Shown here: positions 9,144 through 16,155 of the stretch, one piece after another
How the letters are laid out: each line of letters begins with the position of its first letter
Position numbering within the stretch: position 1 is the first letter of the stretch
IMG/VR virus record: IMGVR_UViG_3300023223_000340
Span: 1-29,377 of that record
DNA length: 29,377 bases
Origin: a virus
Reading direction: 5' to 3' (one strand)
Position numbers and translations under genes: made by a program
The notes under the pieces: model-generated
What the model was told of the DNA's origin: nothing
Database searches by the model: none
Seen by the model: the letters and a program-made list of their open reading frames with translations, nothing else

Positions 9144-9695
9144 TCAATCTAATTGAAAATCTAACGCATAATCAAACCCGCCAAGGTTCAACTCGTCTTC
9201 TGTAATAGTTTCTATTATATTTTCAATATTAAATGAATCAACATCGAAAATCCTTGCATTAGAATTGCCGGATTTTAATTGAGCTCTTTGCTGAACCTCA
9301 TTATCAACTGGCAATTCGCTCACTTCTAATTGTGCAAATATAATAAAATGAGATAAATCGCGACGCATAGCAAGTAGTGAAAATTGCTTTCCAACTAACT
9401 CCTCTAAAATCCTTTGTCTTTTTGTAGGGACATTTAACTCAAGAGCAAAATCTTGATGTGATTTCCCGTAGCTCGTTGAAATTTCGTTATCCTCACCACC
9501 GTACTTGACCCCGAAAGTTATTCCAGACTTTGCAATGACATCAACGAAAAAATAAACCGTTTCTATGTTGATAAACTCAATCATCCTTGGATTATCATCC
9601 GCCATGGTGGGAGTCACGCCGTCTTTGGTCCCTAAAAAAAACGGATCAATTACCGACGTTTCAAACAACCATAATTTTTCGCATTGTATTTGCAT
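9144..9695 (-). CDS. Putative head-tail junction or tail protein (183 aa)
   Basis: No family recognised. It begins one base inside the stop of the connector-like gene (shared base 9695) and ends 1 nt before the next start. The sequence is mixed alpha/beta with beta segments (VYFFVDVIAKSGITFGVKYG, FIIFAQLEVSEL) and an acidic C-terminus (ETITEDELNLGGFDYALDFQ). Directly after a connector, candidates are a tail terminator or a tail-tube-like protein. The sequence does not decide between them. Confidence 0.55.
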   Translation of the reverse strand: MQIQCEKLWLFETSVIDPFFLGTKDGVTPTMADDNPRMIEFINIETVYFFVDVIAKSGITFGVKYGGEDNEISTSYGKSHQDFALELNVPTKRQRILEELVGKQFSLLAMRRDLSHFIIFAQLEVSELPVDNEVQQRAQLKSGNSNARIFDVDSFNIENIIETITEDELNLGGFDYALDFQLD

Positions 9696-10270
9696 TAAGA
9701 GGAGGTTAAAAAGTTGTCGGGAAAATCGTATTTACTTCCAACTACTTGGAAAGTAATATTGTCAGCGTCGGCCTGTTCAATTTTAAAGCTCTCTGAAAAC
9801 TCAGGGTACACGCTACCCTTGAAATCTAAAAATCTTAAGATAGGTTCCTCCAATCCATCAGCCGCCGAAATGAAATGACTTTTTGCGTTTCTCATTGCCG
9901 CCGCCGCCTCGTTTCTTTCCGCGTCTGCATCCTTAAATAACATCGCACCTAATGGGGTGATAGATAAATCAGCGTTTGCCATATACAAATGGAGCCAAAC
10001 ATAAATAGCGTACAACTTCACCCCTCTAAAAATTATATCCCGGCCATTTGTATAAATGACACCGTCAATCAATTCTATGAATCTTGTATTTTGTGGGGCT
10101 CCAGCAACTAAATCCGCAAGCATGGCCGTATAAAGCTTATCACCTAACAGTTTTTGTAAGTAATTAGCCTGAGCTTCACGCGCGTACAAATCAAAATCAT
10201 CGATGTTTATAGAAACCTTTCGGACTAATTGAACATCTGCAAGGGTGAATATTAGAGCGTCTTGTATCAT
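9695..10270 (-). CDS. Head-tail connector-like protein (191 aa)
   Basis: Helical protein following the portal gene with a 4-nt overlap. The N-terminal half (DDFDLYAREAQANYLQKLLG, DKLYTAML) and the central helix RGVKLYAIYVWLHLYMANAD resemble the small helical adaptor proteins found next to portal genes in Bacteroidota phages (DUF6712-like), which are gp6-type connectors. Its likely role is the ring between portal and tail. Alternatives are another neck component. Assignment rests on helix pattern, size and position, not on a diagnostic residue. Confidence 0.6.
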   Translation of the reverse strand: MIQDALIFTLADVQLVRKVSINIDDFDLYAREAQANYLQKLLGDKLYTAMLADLVAGAPQNTRFIELIDGVIYTNGRDIIFRGVKLYAIYVWLHLYMANADLSITPLGAMLFKDADAERNEAAAAMRNAKSHFISAADGLEEPILRFLDFKGSVYPEFSESFKIEQADADNITFQVVGSKYDFPDNFLTSS

Positions 10271-11418
10271 TGCGTTGGGGGTTCTGATTCTTGAGATCTA
10301 TCTACCATTGGTACAAGTTCAATTTCATCAATCCCAAAACAACTGTTTGGAAGGAATTTATTAAACTGTCTCTCTACCTCTTGACGATCTATTTCAACGT
10401 CACTATTTTTCATATTAAAAGCATCGTCATACGCCGCGCGACTAAATGCGCCCTGTTGTGGAATTCCAATTAACTCACCTGGCATGTTGTACACTTTCAA
10501 AATATCGTTTTCAGCTTTCTTGTTTTGGTTGACAAATAAACCATCAATATTTGTAGGGCTTAAATGCTCAACCATAGTGAAAGGTTTGGTTTCCCCTGAA
10601 ACACCCATTTGCATAGCTGTCACAACGGAACTGCCCGCGTGTTCGGCTCCATGCATAGCTTGGATATCTTCCTGCAGCTTGTCAACCTCAGGCTGTGCTG
10701 ACTCTCCTTGCTTCATCGTAGGCAACTTGATTATAGTGTTTCCACTAAATCCGTTCCTAATATTCGCGTAAGGATAAATTTGAGCTTCCTTCTCATAGCT
10801 CGCGCTGATCACAGCAGAGTCTAGCGGGCTAGTAGGATATATCTCAGCGAACTTTGAATAATAAAATACCTGCCCTGGGTACTCTTCGAATCCTCCTTCA
10901 GGGACCAATCGAATCGCGTTCTTCCCTCCATATAAATCCAAGGTTATGAAATCATCAGTAAAGAAACTTACTTGCTCATTTTCCCAAATACCAAAATCAA
11001 CGTGACGCAAATCACGGTGCTTTCTTATGTACTCCTGATTGACAAAAAAGATTTCGCAAATCTCACCCAATAAATTAAAATTGAAATGCAATGCAAAACC
11101 GCCTAATGTAGAGTAACCAAAACGAATGGATTGGTTTATAACTTCGTTCAGCGTTTCACCCTCACGATTAACAACAATGTCACCACCTTCCTTGATGCCT
11201 TGACCGAAAATAAACTCGCTTTGTTTTTTAATGCATCCTGAGGCCGTCGGACTTTTCTTTATTGCCTGGGTAATCCTGAACGGATATCGGTTATCAAGTC
11301 CGTAAGGAATGATTGTTGATCGTCCGCTAAAAGTTATAGAGGGTTGTGATTCTACCTTAATTCGGTTAATCGCAACCCTGCTATTTAATTGATTCTTTGT
11401 TGAAATCTTCTTAGCCAT
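10267..11418 (-). CDS. Phage portal protein (383 aa)
   Basis: Portal-type protein, which forms the dodecameric DNA entry ring of the capsid. Seen: an N-terminal STIIPYGLDNRYPFRITQAI segment, a central FYYSKFAEIYPTSPLDSAVI segment (the conserved region naming the next helix pair), an ENDILKVYNMPGELIGI segment followed by GAFSRAAYDDAFNMKNSDVE, which is the usual portal C-terminal stem region. Length is slightly short for the family (400-500), so the clip or C-terminal domain is trimmed. The gene follows the major capsid block rather than the terminase, an uncommon order. The disordered tail ends MVDRSQESEPPTQ. Confidence 0.82.
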   Translation of the reverse strand: MAKKISTKNQLNSRVAINRIKVESQPSITFSGRSTIIPYGLDNRYPFRITQAIKKSPTASGCIKKQSEFIFGQGIKEGGDIVVNREGETLNEVINQSIRFGYSTLGGFALHFNFNLLGEICEIFFVNQEYIRKHRDLRHVDFGIWENEQVSFFTDDFITLDLYGGKNAIRLVPEGGFEEYPGQVFYYSKFAEIYPTSPLDSAVISASYEKEAQIYPYANIRNGFSGNTIIKLPTMKQGESAQPEVDKLQEDIQAMHGAEHAGSSVVTAMQMGVSGETKPFTMVEHLSPTNIDGLFVNQNKKAENDILKVYNMPGELIGIPQQGAFSRAAYDDAFNMKNSDVEIDRQEVERQFNKFLPNSCFGIDEIELVPMVDRSQESEPPTQ

Positions 11419-11429
11419 CTAGCAAAGAT

Positions 11430-11753
11430 TTAGTCTTTTGCTTTAGCTTCTTTTTTGGCTTCTACCAACCAATGTTTTCTCGCAGCCTCGTCAAACAATC
11501 CCACTTGATCCTTAGTCAAAAACTCTCCTTTGTAGCAAGTAATTTTGACCCTGGCAATTGAAATGTTTCTGTGCAGTGCAGGTACTTTACCTTCTTTTTT
11601 TGATGACTTGGATATGTAACTCAAATTTCTACCTTCAAAATGCTCATCTTTCATTTTGAAATTGGAAAAATCTTTTTTCTCAACCTTGGCTCTCTTCGGA
11701 GTTCTTTCGGCTTGAATCTTTTGCGTCGCTGTTTTCTTGTTTTCTTGTGACAT
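11430..11753 (-). CDS. Hypothetical protein, basic disordered N-terminus (107 aa)
   Basis: The ATG at 11753 gives a Lys/Glu/Gln-rich, probably disordered N-terminus (first ~33 residues) and a more ordered remainder (LHRNISIARVKITCYKGEFL, then TKDQVGLFDEAARKHWLVEA). This version overlaps the preceding gene by 74 nt in another frame, long for this compact genome. An internal ATG at 11654 would remove the overlap and give 74 residues. Placed between capsid proteins and portal, it is probably a small head or head-completion protein, but no family is recognised. Confidence 0.55.
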   Translation of the reverse strand: MSQENKKTATQKIQAERTPKRAKVEKKDFSNFKMKDEHFEGRNLSYISKSSKKEGKVPALHRNISIARVKITCYKGEFLTKDQVGLFDEAARKHWLVEAKKEAKAKD

Positions 11754-11883
11754 TTTTCTTTACAATTTTGTTTTTGATTGCAACCTCTAAGGTTTTAGGG
11801 TCCAATTTGGTTAAGCCTTCGGGAGGAACAACTATCCTCCCGACTCTTATAACCTTTCCGCTAATATACGAATAACTTTCCAT
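11680..11883 (-). CDS. Small basic hypothetical protein (67 aa)
   Basis: Starts at the ATG at 11883, four bases after the stop of the previous gene; an upstream TTG is possible but less likely. Residues ~1-35 contain SYISGKVIRVGRIVVPPEGL, a likely beta unit. The remainder is a Lys/Arg/Ser/Glu-rich tail of low complexity encoded in the 74-nt overlap with the next gene. It may be a virion decoration or connector peptide. No known family. Confidence 0.5.
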   Translation of the reverse strand: MESYSYISGKVIRVGRIVVPPEGLTKLDPKTLEVAIKNKIVKKNVTRKQENSDAKDSSRKNSEESQG

Positions 11884-11887
11884 TGTC

Positions 11888-12472
11888 CTATACAACTGGA
11901 GTCAATAACGTTTCAAGCGCGGCCAATGTGGTCGCCCTATCCGTTACAAAGAACTCAACCGGAGGCAAGTTCTCACTTGTCACATCCGCCGGAGTACTAA
12001 AAGTAGCGTCAAAACCACCGCCTTTAGCAGGGTCAACGTTCGCCTCAGTGAATGCAGTCAAAGCCAAACCAACATCATTGCCAAATACTTGCGCAACAAT
12101 GCCAGAATCTAACACCACAATCCAAATCATACGCCCAAAGTTCAACTTTGTAACAATCTCTTGCCTCAAAGCATCATCTTTTGTAGGCAAAAACATTGGT
12201 ACAGAATGGAGAAACCCAGACTTACCGCCGTTATTTATTGCCGCCTCAACCGCTGTAGGTATTCCGCCCCTGGTAAGCGAATATTTCACCGCTTTACTTC
12301 CAGACTCAGTTAATACCACCGCACTTATCGCTCCCGTAACAGCATCCGCCGTGATAGTGGCTGTAAGCCAATCAGCGTAATTGATGCCGTATGCCACCCC
12401 GTTAACTCCACCGACCTCTAAATCGGTGCAATTAACTGGATTAAAATCTGTTACTATTTTAGTTGCTGCCAT
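11888..12472 (-). CDS. Putative virion structural protein (194 aa)
   Basis: Follows the major capsid gene by 3 nt. Rich in Ala, Val, Thr and Gly with beta alternation (WLTATITADAVTGAISAVVL) and a KLNFGRMIWIVVLDSGIVAQ strand pair, ending in a short helix ATTLAALETLL. Such profiles fit capsid-associated or tail-tube proteins. Position directly behind the capsid gene favours a head protein or a tail tube placed early. Not assignable to one family by eye. Confidence 0.55.
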   Translation of the reverse strand: MAATKIVTDFNPVNCTDLEVGGVNGVAYGINYADWLTATITADAVTGAISAVVLTESGSKAVKYSLTRGGIPTAVEAAINNGGKSGFLHSVPMFLPTKDDALRQEIVTKLNFGRMIWIVVLDSGIVAQVFGNDVGLALTAFTEANVDPAKGGGFDATFSTPADVTSENLPPVEFFVTDRATTLAALETLLTPVV

Positions 12473-12475
12473 AAC

Positions 12476-13441
12476 TTACACGTTATTTTTGTACCAAATA
12501 TCTTTACCAGTTTTGTGCTGAACTCCGATAGACCAACGCAACAGCATTCTAAAGTCTCTATCTCCTTCAGAGATTTTGAACATCTTCAAAGCTTCAGTGT
12601 CTTTTTCAACCCAAACACCCTGAGCTAAGTTTGAATTAGCCCCCTTGCTTGCAATGGTCACGAACATAAAGTTTGCTGGCATTCCGTCGATTGGAATCAA
12701 CGTGATTTTTGCGTTGTTCGCTTGGACCAAACCATCGTTTGCCCCTAAGTCTGTGCTCGCCAATTGCGTTTGCGTTTCTCTTCTGGCTTCATCATAGAAG
12801 TCATACGCTGAAACTGAACAGAATATTTTTAGATCAGGTTTCATTCTCAAGCGATTATCAACCGCGTTTCTCAACTCGTAAACTTCATCCAAGATATTAG
12901 CCTTAGACAAAACAACTGGAGTACCTACCTGGGTAGTGTCACCATCCGCCAAAATCAAAGTCGTGAAACCGTCATAGAATTCCAAAGGATTCGAAACCAG
13001 CGCATCATCTCCAGCACTGTGAAGCTCATTCAACTGAGTCTTCATTGCCTCAATAGTCAAGTCGAAAACAACTTTCTGAATCGTAGGATTGTTTTTCAAA
13101 TCAATACTCATTCCGCTTGGTTGAAACTCAGGGAATGTATCTTTGAAATCCTGTGGCCCTATAGTGTCCAAAACATTCAATTCCACAACGTTCAATTGTC
13201 TACCGTCTATTGTAGTGGTCGCATTTCCTTCGAAATCAGCCGCCAACGGGTTGTCAATATTCGCTTGAATTGGGTTTCCTGCATGGGCTGCCCGTGTCAA
13301 TTGTCGTGGTTTCGCATCCACGTTTATCTCTGTCGCAATGTGATCCGCCCATTGTAGGCCAGATCCTTGCATGATCTCATATATTGCACTCTTCGATACC
13401 GAACCACCGTATAGAGTACTACCTTGTACTACGTCACCCAT
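12476..13441 (-). CDS. Major capsid protein, probable HK97-like fold (321 aa)
   Basis: Lies 1 nt after the protease-scaffold gene, the usual place for a capsid gene. Size fits a processed or unprocessed HK97-type subunit. Visible pattern: an N-terminal arm, a segment FDLTIEAMKTQLNELHSAGD corresponding to the long spine helix region, then KANILDEVYELRNAVDNRLR and DLKIFCSVSAYDFYDEARRE, typical of the A domain where DNA-encoded chains read VMS/CS then a short helix. The C-terminus DFRMLLRWSIGVQHKTGKDI is the usual final strand. The fold is inferred, as capsid sequences diverge strongly. Confidence 0.75.
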   Translation of the reverse strand: MGDVVQGSTLYGGSVSKSAIYEIMQGSGLQWADHIATEINVDAKPRQLTRAAHAGNPIQANIDNPLAADFEGNATTTIDGRQLNVVELNVLDTIGPQDFKDTFPEFQPSGMSIDLKNNPTIQKVVFDLTIEAMKTQLNELHSAGDDALVSNPLEFYDGFTTLILADGDTTQVGTPVVLSKANILDEVYELRNAVDNRLRMKPDLKIFCSVSAYDFYDEARRETQTQLASTDLGANDGLVQANNAKITLIPIDGMPANFMFVTIASKGANSNLAQGVWVEKDTEALKMFKISEGDRDFRMLLRWSIGVQHKTGKDIWYKNNV

Positions 13442-13442
13442 T

Positions 13443-14603
13443 TTATTCCTTAATTTTTGGTTTTTTCAATTCATTTCTTACAGACATCAAGTCTCTGACG
13501 TGCTGATCGTTCTCGCTAAGATTAGACAACACTTTTTCATGCTTGTTATCATTACCTAACAATCTCCCAGAAGTTTTAACTTCAGCCAATACAGCTTTAG
13601 CAGCCGCAAGAGCATCCAATACTGCATTAGAATCTTTGGCGTTTGCTTCCGCTACCGCTTTAGCTTCTGCCTTGGCTTCCTCTTTCTTTTCCTCTTCCTC
13701 TTCCTCGTCGCCAAACTGTGCCTCAAGGTCTGCTATTTTATCCTCAAGTTCTTTGATTCTTTTCTTATCCTCTTCAGGATCATGTTCGGCAGCTTTTGGC
13801 GCTTCAACATCTTTGATGTCTACCACCTCATTGCTCGAATTCACTTCCGCTTCTTGAGTATCAGAAAGTCTGATTTTACCCTCAAGCGAATCGTTAGAAC
13901 CTATCAAGGTTAGCGTGTCGCCAACTTCAATATCTTCTACTTCGCTACTAAATGCAACAACTCGCTTGTCGGCAAGTGTCACTACTCTAGCAACGGCTTT
14001 CTTTTTTTTATCGAAAATTCCCATTTCTTTATATTGATTTTTAATTTTATTCAAATCTAATTTTGCTGCAACCTTAAATGGCTGACTGTTTCGTCGTTCG
14101 ATAGTAACAACCGAACCAAGACCCAAAGCCTCAGCTTCCTTGGCTGTGAACCAAAAATCTTCGGTTTCATCTGACAGGAAAATTTCGTTCAAAACTTTCT
14201 CGTCTATTCCGTTTTTCTTTAATCTATTGAACGCACGGTTGTTGAATGTTTCACACATTTTAATTTGCTCCTGTGTGTATTCCTCGACAGGTAAAAAAGG
14301 TATATGTGCTTTATGAAGCATTACGTCACAATCAGAATCAAGCTCTACCTCATCAAATGCAGCTAGTAAAACACCCGCCATTGAAGCGGCCAACCCTATT
14401 ACTATGGCTTTCGTGTGCCCTGGATGTTCAATAATTGCTCTGTGCAATCTGTCGCCTTGAAAAACATCACCACCTACGCAAGTGATATTCATAACCAAAT
14501 CTTCACGGTCTTTAATTGCTTTAATCTCAGACACTACCTGATCAATGTATCCCTTTTGATCAAAGTCGTTTGCGATCTCTTGCGTTAAATTCACTTCTGC
14601 CAT
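13443..14603 (-). CDS. ClpP-like head maturation protease fused to scaffold-like tail (386 aa)
   Basis: Residues ~1-170 match a ClpP/S14-type prohead protease: ITCVGGDVFQG before the active site, then AIVIGLAASMAGVLLAAFDE with nucleophile Ser74, DVMLHKAHIP with His97 as likely base, and an FWFTAKEAEALGLG segment. From ~195 a second part carries a small beta unit, then a Glu/Lys/Ala-rich coiled coil (~265-335, including a run of consecutive Glu), as expected of a scaffold that is degraded after assembly. Protease and scaffold in one chain are known in several phages. A GTTG-N18-TAAAATTG promoter-like element lies 4 nt before the ATG. Confidence 0.8.
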   Translation of the reverse strand: MAEVNLTQEIANDFDQKGYIDQVVSEIKAIKDREDLVMNITCVGGDVFQGDRLHRAIIEHPGHTKAIVIGLAASMAGVLLAAFDEVELDSDCDVMLHKAHIPFLPVEEYTQEQIKMCETFNNRAFNRLKKNGIDEKVLNEIFLSDETEDFWFTAKEAEALGLGSVVTIERRNSQPFKVAAKLDLNKIKNQYKEMGIFDKKKKAVARVVTLADKRVVAFSSEVEDIEVGDTLTLIGSNDSLEGKIRLSDTQEAEVNSSNEVVDIKDVEAPKAAEHDPEEDKKRIKELEDKIADLEAQFGDEEEEEEKKEEAKAEAKAVAEANAKDSNAVLDALAAAKAVLAEVKTSGRLLGNDNKHEKVLSNLSENDQHVRDLMSVRNELKKPKIKE

Positions 14604-14607
14604 ACCA

Positions 14608-14637
14608 CAATTTTAATAAATGCAATAATGTTGCAAC
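14608..14637 (-). promoter_or_regulatory. Promoter-like element with palindromic box before protease gene
   Basis: On the minus strand a GTTG (14637-14634) is followed after 18 nt by TAAAATTG (14615-14608), a 7-of-8 match to the Bacteroidota minus-7 consensus TAnnTTTG. The ATG begins only 4 nt later, suggesting a leaderless or near-leaderless transcript. The spacer holds a near-palindrome at 14622-14634 (minus strand GCAACATTATTGC) that recurs almost exactly at 24008-24020. Confidence 0.45.
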
Positions 14638-14652
14638 CGCATAAGGGATATT

Positions 14653-14664
14653 ATTTCGTGAAAT
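14653..14664. promoter_or_regulatory. Palindromic box ATTTCGTGAAAT, possible operator
   Basis: A 12-bp inverted repeat (ATTTC-GT-GAAAT) in the divergent intergenic region between the protease gene (minus) and the HTH gene (plus). The same core TTTCGTGAAA recurs at 21044-21055 (GTTTCGTGAAAC), ahead of the terminase operon. Two gene-free placements of one palindrome suggest a shared regulator site. The candidate regulator is not identified. Confidence 0.35.
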
Positions 14665-14725
14665 CTAAATATTTATACTGTGTTTTACTTTCCTTTATTT
14701 TTTATTTACAAAGAACTATTATAGT

Positions 14726-14741
14726 TTTACTAAACAGTAAA
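14726..14741. promoter_or_regulatory. Inverted repeat TTTACT-N4-AGTAAA, possible operator of HTH gene
   Basis: A perfect 6-bp inverted repeat with a 4-nt spacer ends 10 nt before the ATG of the plus-strand HTH gene. Such a placement would let a dimeric regulator block its own transcription start. Function is inferred from symmetry and location only. Confidence 0.35.
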
Positions 14742-14751
14742 TAATTAGTTA

Positions 14752-14997
14752 ATGAGTGAACACGATAAGCAAATGGAGCAACTTAAAATTATCGAAGGAC
14801 TCCAGCATAAAATATTGAAGTCAATCAATTTTCACGACCCATCAGAAGTGCTGACCATGAAAATGATTGTGAAACAATACCACGTGTCAAGGCCAACTAT
14901 TCATAAACATATGAATTCAGGAATGTTGAAGTTCCATAAGATAGGACGAGGAAATAGATTCTATAGGGGAGACGTTGATCAATGGCTAAAGAAATGA
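14752..14997 (+). CDS. Excisionase/MerR-type winged HTH protein (81 aa)
   Basis: Residues ~33-81 carry an HTH_17-like domain: TMKMIVKQYHVSRPTIHKHM is the helix-turn-helix, followed by FHKIGRGNRFYRGDVDQWLK, the wing and closing helix typical of excisionase-family DNA-binding proteins. The first ~30 residues form a charged helix (QMEQLKIIEGLQHKILKS). It is the first gene of a short plus-strand cassette inside a minus-strand structural operon and is coupled to the next gene by ATGA. Likely a transcription regulator; a recombination accessory factor is possible, but no integrase is visible. Confidence 0.8.
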   Translation: MSEHDKQMEQLKIIEGLQHKILKSINFHDPSEVLTMKMIVKQYHVSRPTIHKHMNSGMLKFHKIGRGNRFYRGDVDQWLKK

Positions 14998-15176
14998 ACA
15001 TGAAAAGGATCAAAACAAACATTCTCAGTGCAATACGGGCCTTGTCTATCGTATTGCTTCTATGGCTTAATATTAGCTATTTGATACAAGCTTTTAAATG
15101 TCCTAAAATGAGCCAAACAGAGTTGTTTTTGAGCACACATAAAATATTTGTTGGTAATTGGCTTGATTGCGACTAA
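14994..15176 (+). CDS. Small one-TM membrane protein (60 aa)
   Basis: Starts at the ATG overlapping the HTH stop (ATGA at 14994); an in-frame ATG at 14982 would overlap more. Residues ~5-30 (NILSAIRALSIVLLLWLNIS) form one membrane helix, followed by a short extramembrane part with FKCPKMSQTELFLSTHKIFV and a terminal Cys. The C-P-K-M-[ST]-Q-T-E-L-F-L pattern appears in small membrane proteins that accompany HTH genes in Bacteroidota phages. Function unknown. Coupling to the HTH gene suggests a moron-type unit acting at the host membrane. Confidence 0.65.
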   Translation: MNMKRIKTNILSAIRALSIVLLLWLNISYLIQAFKCPKMSQTELFLSTHKIFVGNWLDCD

Positions 15177-15195
15177 AGAAATAATGCAGACGAAT

Positions 15196-15290
15196 AATGT
15201 TGGAGGAGTAACTTGGTAACTCTATAAAATATTGATCCTCGTCGTTGGATTCGTCAAGGCGGTTTAGATTCCCGCCCTTCATTACCAACA
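15196..15290 (+). ncRNA. tRNA-like structured RNA, noncanonical
   Basis: Three hairpins lie in order between the TM gene and the next plus-strand gene. The first, 15205-15223, looks like a D arm (GAGT/ACTC stem, loop AACTTGGTA with the GG pair). The second, 15232-15257, pairs TTG-ATCC with GGAT...CAA. The third, 15258-15276, pairs GGCGG with CCGCC, like a T arm, but its 9-nt loop TTTAGATTC lacks the TTCRA consensus. Ends pair either as TGTTGG (15198-15203) with CCAACA (15285-15290) or as AATG with CATT before an ACCA at 15284-15287. No canonical anticodon loop or U8 is seen. A decayed tRNA or a tRNA mimic is possible. Confidence 0.35.
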
Positions 15291-15352
15291 AAGGATTGAC
15301 ACGGGTGACAGTGGGAGAGACTATAAATATTAATGCTAATAATAAAGAACTT

Positions 15353-15610
15353 ATGGAAAAGAAGATAGAAGATATAATAGTAAAGTATATGTATGTTGGA
15401 TCAGTAAACACTGAGGGAGCAGCTAAAGAAATATGTGATTTATTTAATATTAACGATAGTTATAAAAAAAAGCTAAGAGCTTTACTTGAAGGATTAGAAG
15501 CTCAACATATTGATAAGTTTATGACAGAAGGAAAAATAGGTGATTATAGGAATTATGGCAAAGCTTATATAGGCGCGTTTAGAGACAAGATAGATGATTC
15601 TAAAGATTGA
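15353..15610 (+). CDS. Hypothetical AT-rich protein (85 aa)
   Basis: ATG at 15353 chosen; in-frame GTG or TTG codons upstream would run into the structured RNA and are less likely. The protein is charged and helical: KKIEDIIVKYMYVGSVNTEG, then an acidic-basic helix pair (KKKLRALLEGLEAQHIDKFM) and a Gly/Tyr-rich end GDYRNYGKAYIGAF. No family recognised. Codons are more A/T-rich than those of the surrounding structural genes, hinting at a separate origin. It converges on the minus-strand gene ending at 15633, with 22 nt between and no clear terminator. Confidence 0.55.
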   Translation: MEKKIEDIIVKYMYVGSVNTEGAAKEICDLFNINDSYKKKLRALLEGLEAQHIDKFMTEGKIGDYRNYGKAYIGAFRDKIDDSKD

Positions 15611-15632
15611 ATTAACCCCTAACCATCATAGA

Positions 15633-16103
15633 TTAAGCATACATAAACAACTCAACCGCATCAACGAAAGCCTGACGACTACCAAAAGCAGCGTCATTCG
15701 CGTCAGTCCAAGCACTGAAGATAAGATGACTCACAACTACAGAAGAGGAAATGCTACGCGCATTCATTCTATTGATGCCAACTTTATCGGCATCCACAAA
15801 AACCATTTCATAGCCGCCTTTTTGTAAAGGTCTTCCATCTATTTTGAATGTCTTCGATGGTACGTCGTTGTTGATAATGTAAACTTCACCAGTTGTAAAT
15901 ACATCAGCACTAACAGATAGAGTCGTATCACTATCAACTGCTGTCACGAATGAAAAGGTTTCGTCTGTTACATTCCTGATCAGATCTCCAACCTTAACGG
16001 TTGATAAAAAACTTTTTGTAGAATCAACCAATTTACCAACGGTTGTTGCGGTTGTTGTTCCTGAGTCTACGGGTATTTTCGTACCGTCTTCAATTTTTGG
16101 CAT
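15633..16103 (-). CDS. Putative virion protein with beta-sandwich domain (156 aa)
   Basis: The first half reads like a small beta-barrel of phage decoration or fibre proteins: TVGKLVDSTKSFLSTVKVGD, then NVTDETFSFVTAVDSDTTLS and DVFTTGEVYIIN. This K-L-x-D-S...F...V-x-V-G-D-x-x-x-N-x-T-D pattern is frequent in phage structural genes. The second half carries DGRPLQKGGYEMVFVDADKV and a helix near the end. It is the last minus-strand gene before the plus cassette and has its own promoter-like element (16115-16145), 52 nt from the previous gene. Confidence 0.6.
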   Translation of the reverse strand: MPKIEDGTKIPVDSGTTTATTVGKLVDSTKSFLSTVKVGDLIRNVTDETFSFVTAVDSDTTLSVSADVFTTGEVYIINNDVPSKTFKIDGRPLQKGGYEMVFVDADKVGINRMNARSISSSVVVSHLIFSAWTDANDAAFGSRQAFVDAVELFMYA

Positions 16104-16114
16104 GATTGTAATTT

Positions 16115-16145
16115 TTATGATACACTTGTGGTTGCAATATACAAA
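16115..16145 (-). promoter_or_regulatory. Promoter-like TTTG-N19-TATCATAA before the 156-aa gene
   Basis: TTTG at 16145-16142 (minus) is followed by exactly 19 nt and TATCATAA (16122-16115), a weaker match to TAnnTTTG. The start codon follows 11 nt later. It lies in one of the few gaps (52 nt) of the head block, so an independent transcript for the decoration-type protein is plausible. Confidence 0.35.
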
Positions 16146-16155
16146 ATTAATTCAA

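Noticed and set aside
11883-12380. A 165-codon plus-strand frame over the 194-aa structural gene
   Set aside because: Antisense shadow of a gene with strong coding pattern and coupling on both sides; no start context or partner on the plus strand.
13543-13857. A 104-codon plus-strand frame with long Ser runs
   Set aside because: It is the antisense image of the Glu/Lys-rich coiled coil of the protease-scaffold gene; poly-Ser arises from the complementary codons.
15196-15287. Calling the structured RNA a functional tRNA
   Set aside because: The T loop, U8 and the anticodon loop do not fit, the acceptor pairing has mismatches, and a better closing stem lies off the tRNA pattern. It is kept as tRNA-like only.
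15103-15411. A 102-codon minus-strand frame under the plus cassette
   Set aside because: It is antisense to the TM gene, the structured RNA and the 85-aa gene and contains a long Phe/Ile/Ser-rich run typical of antisense reading in AT-rich DNA.
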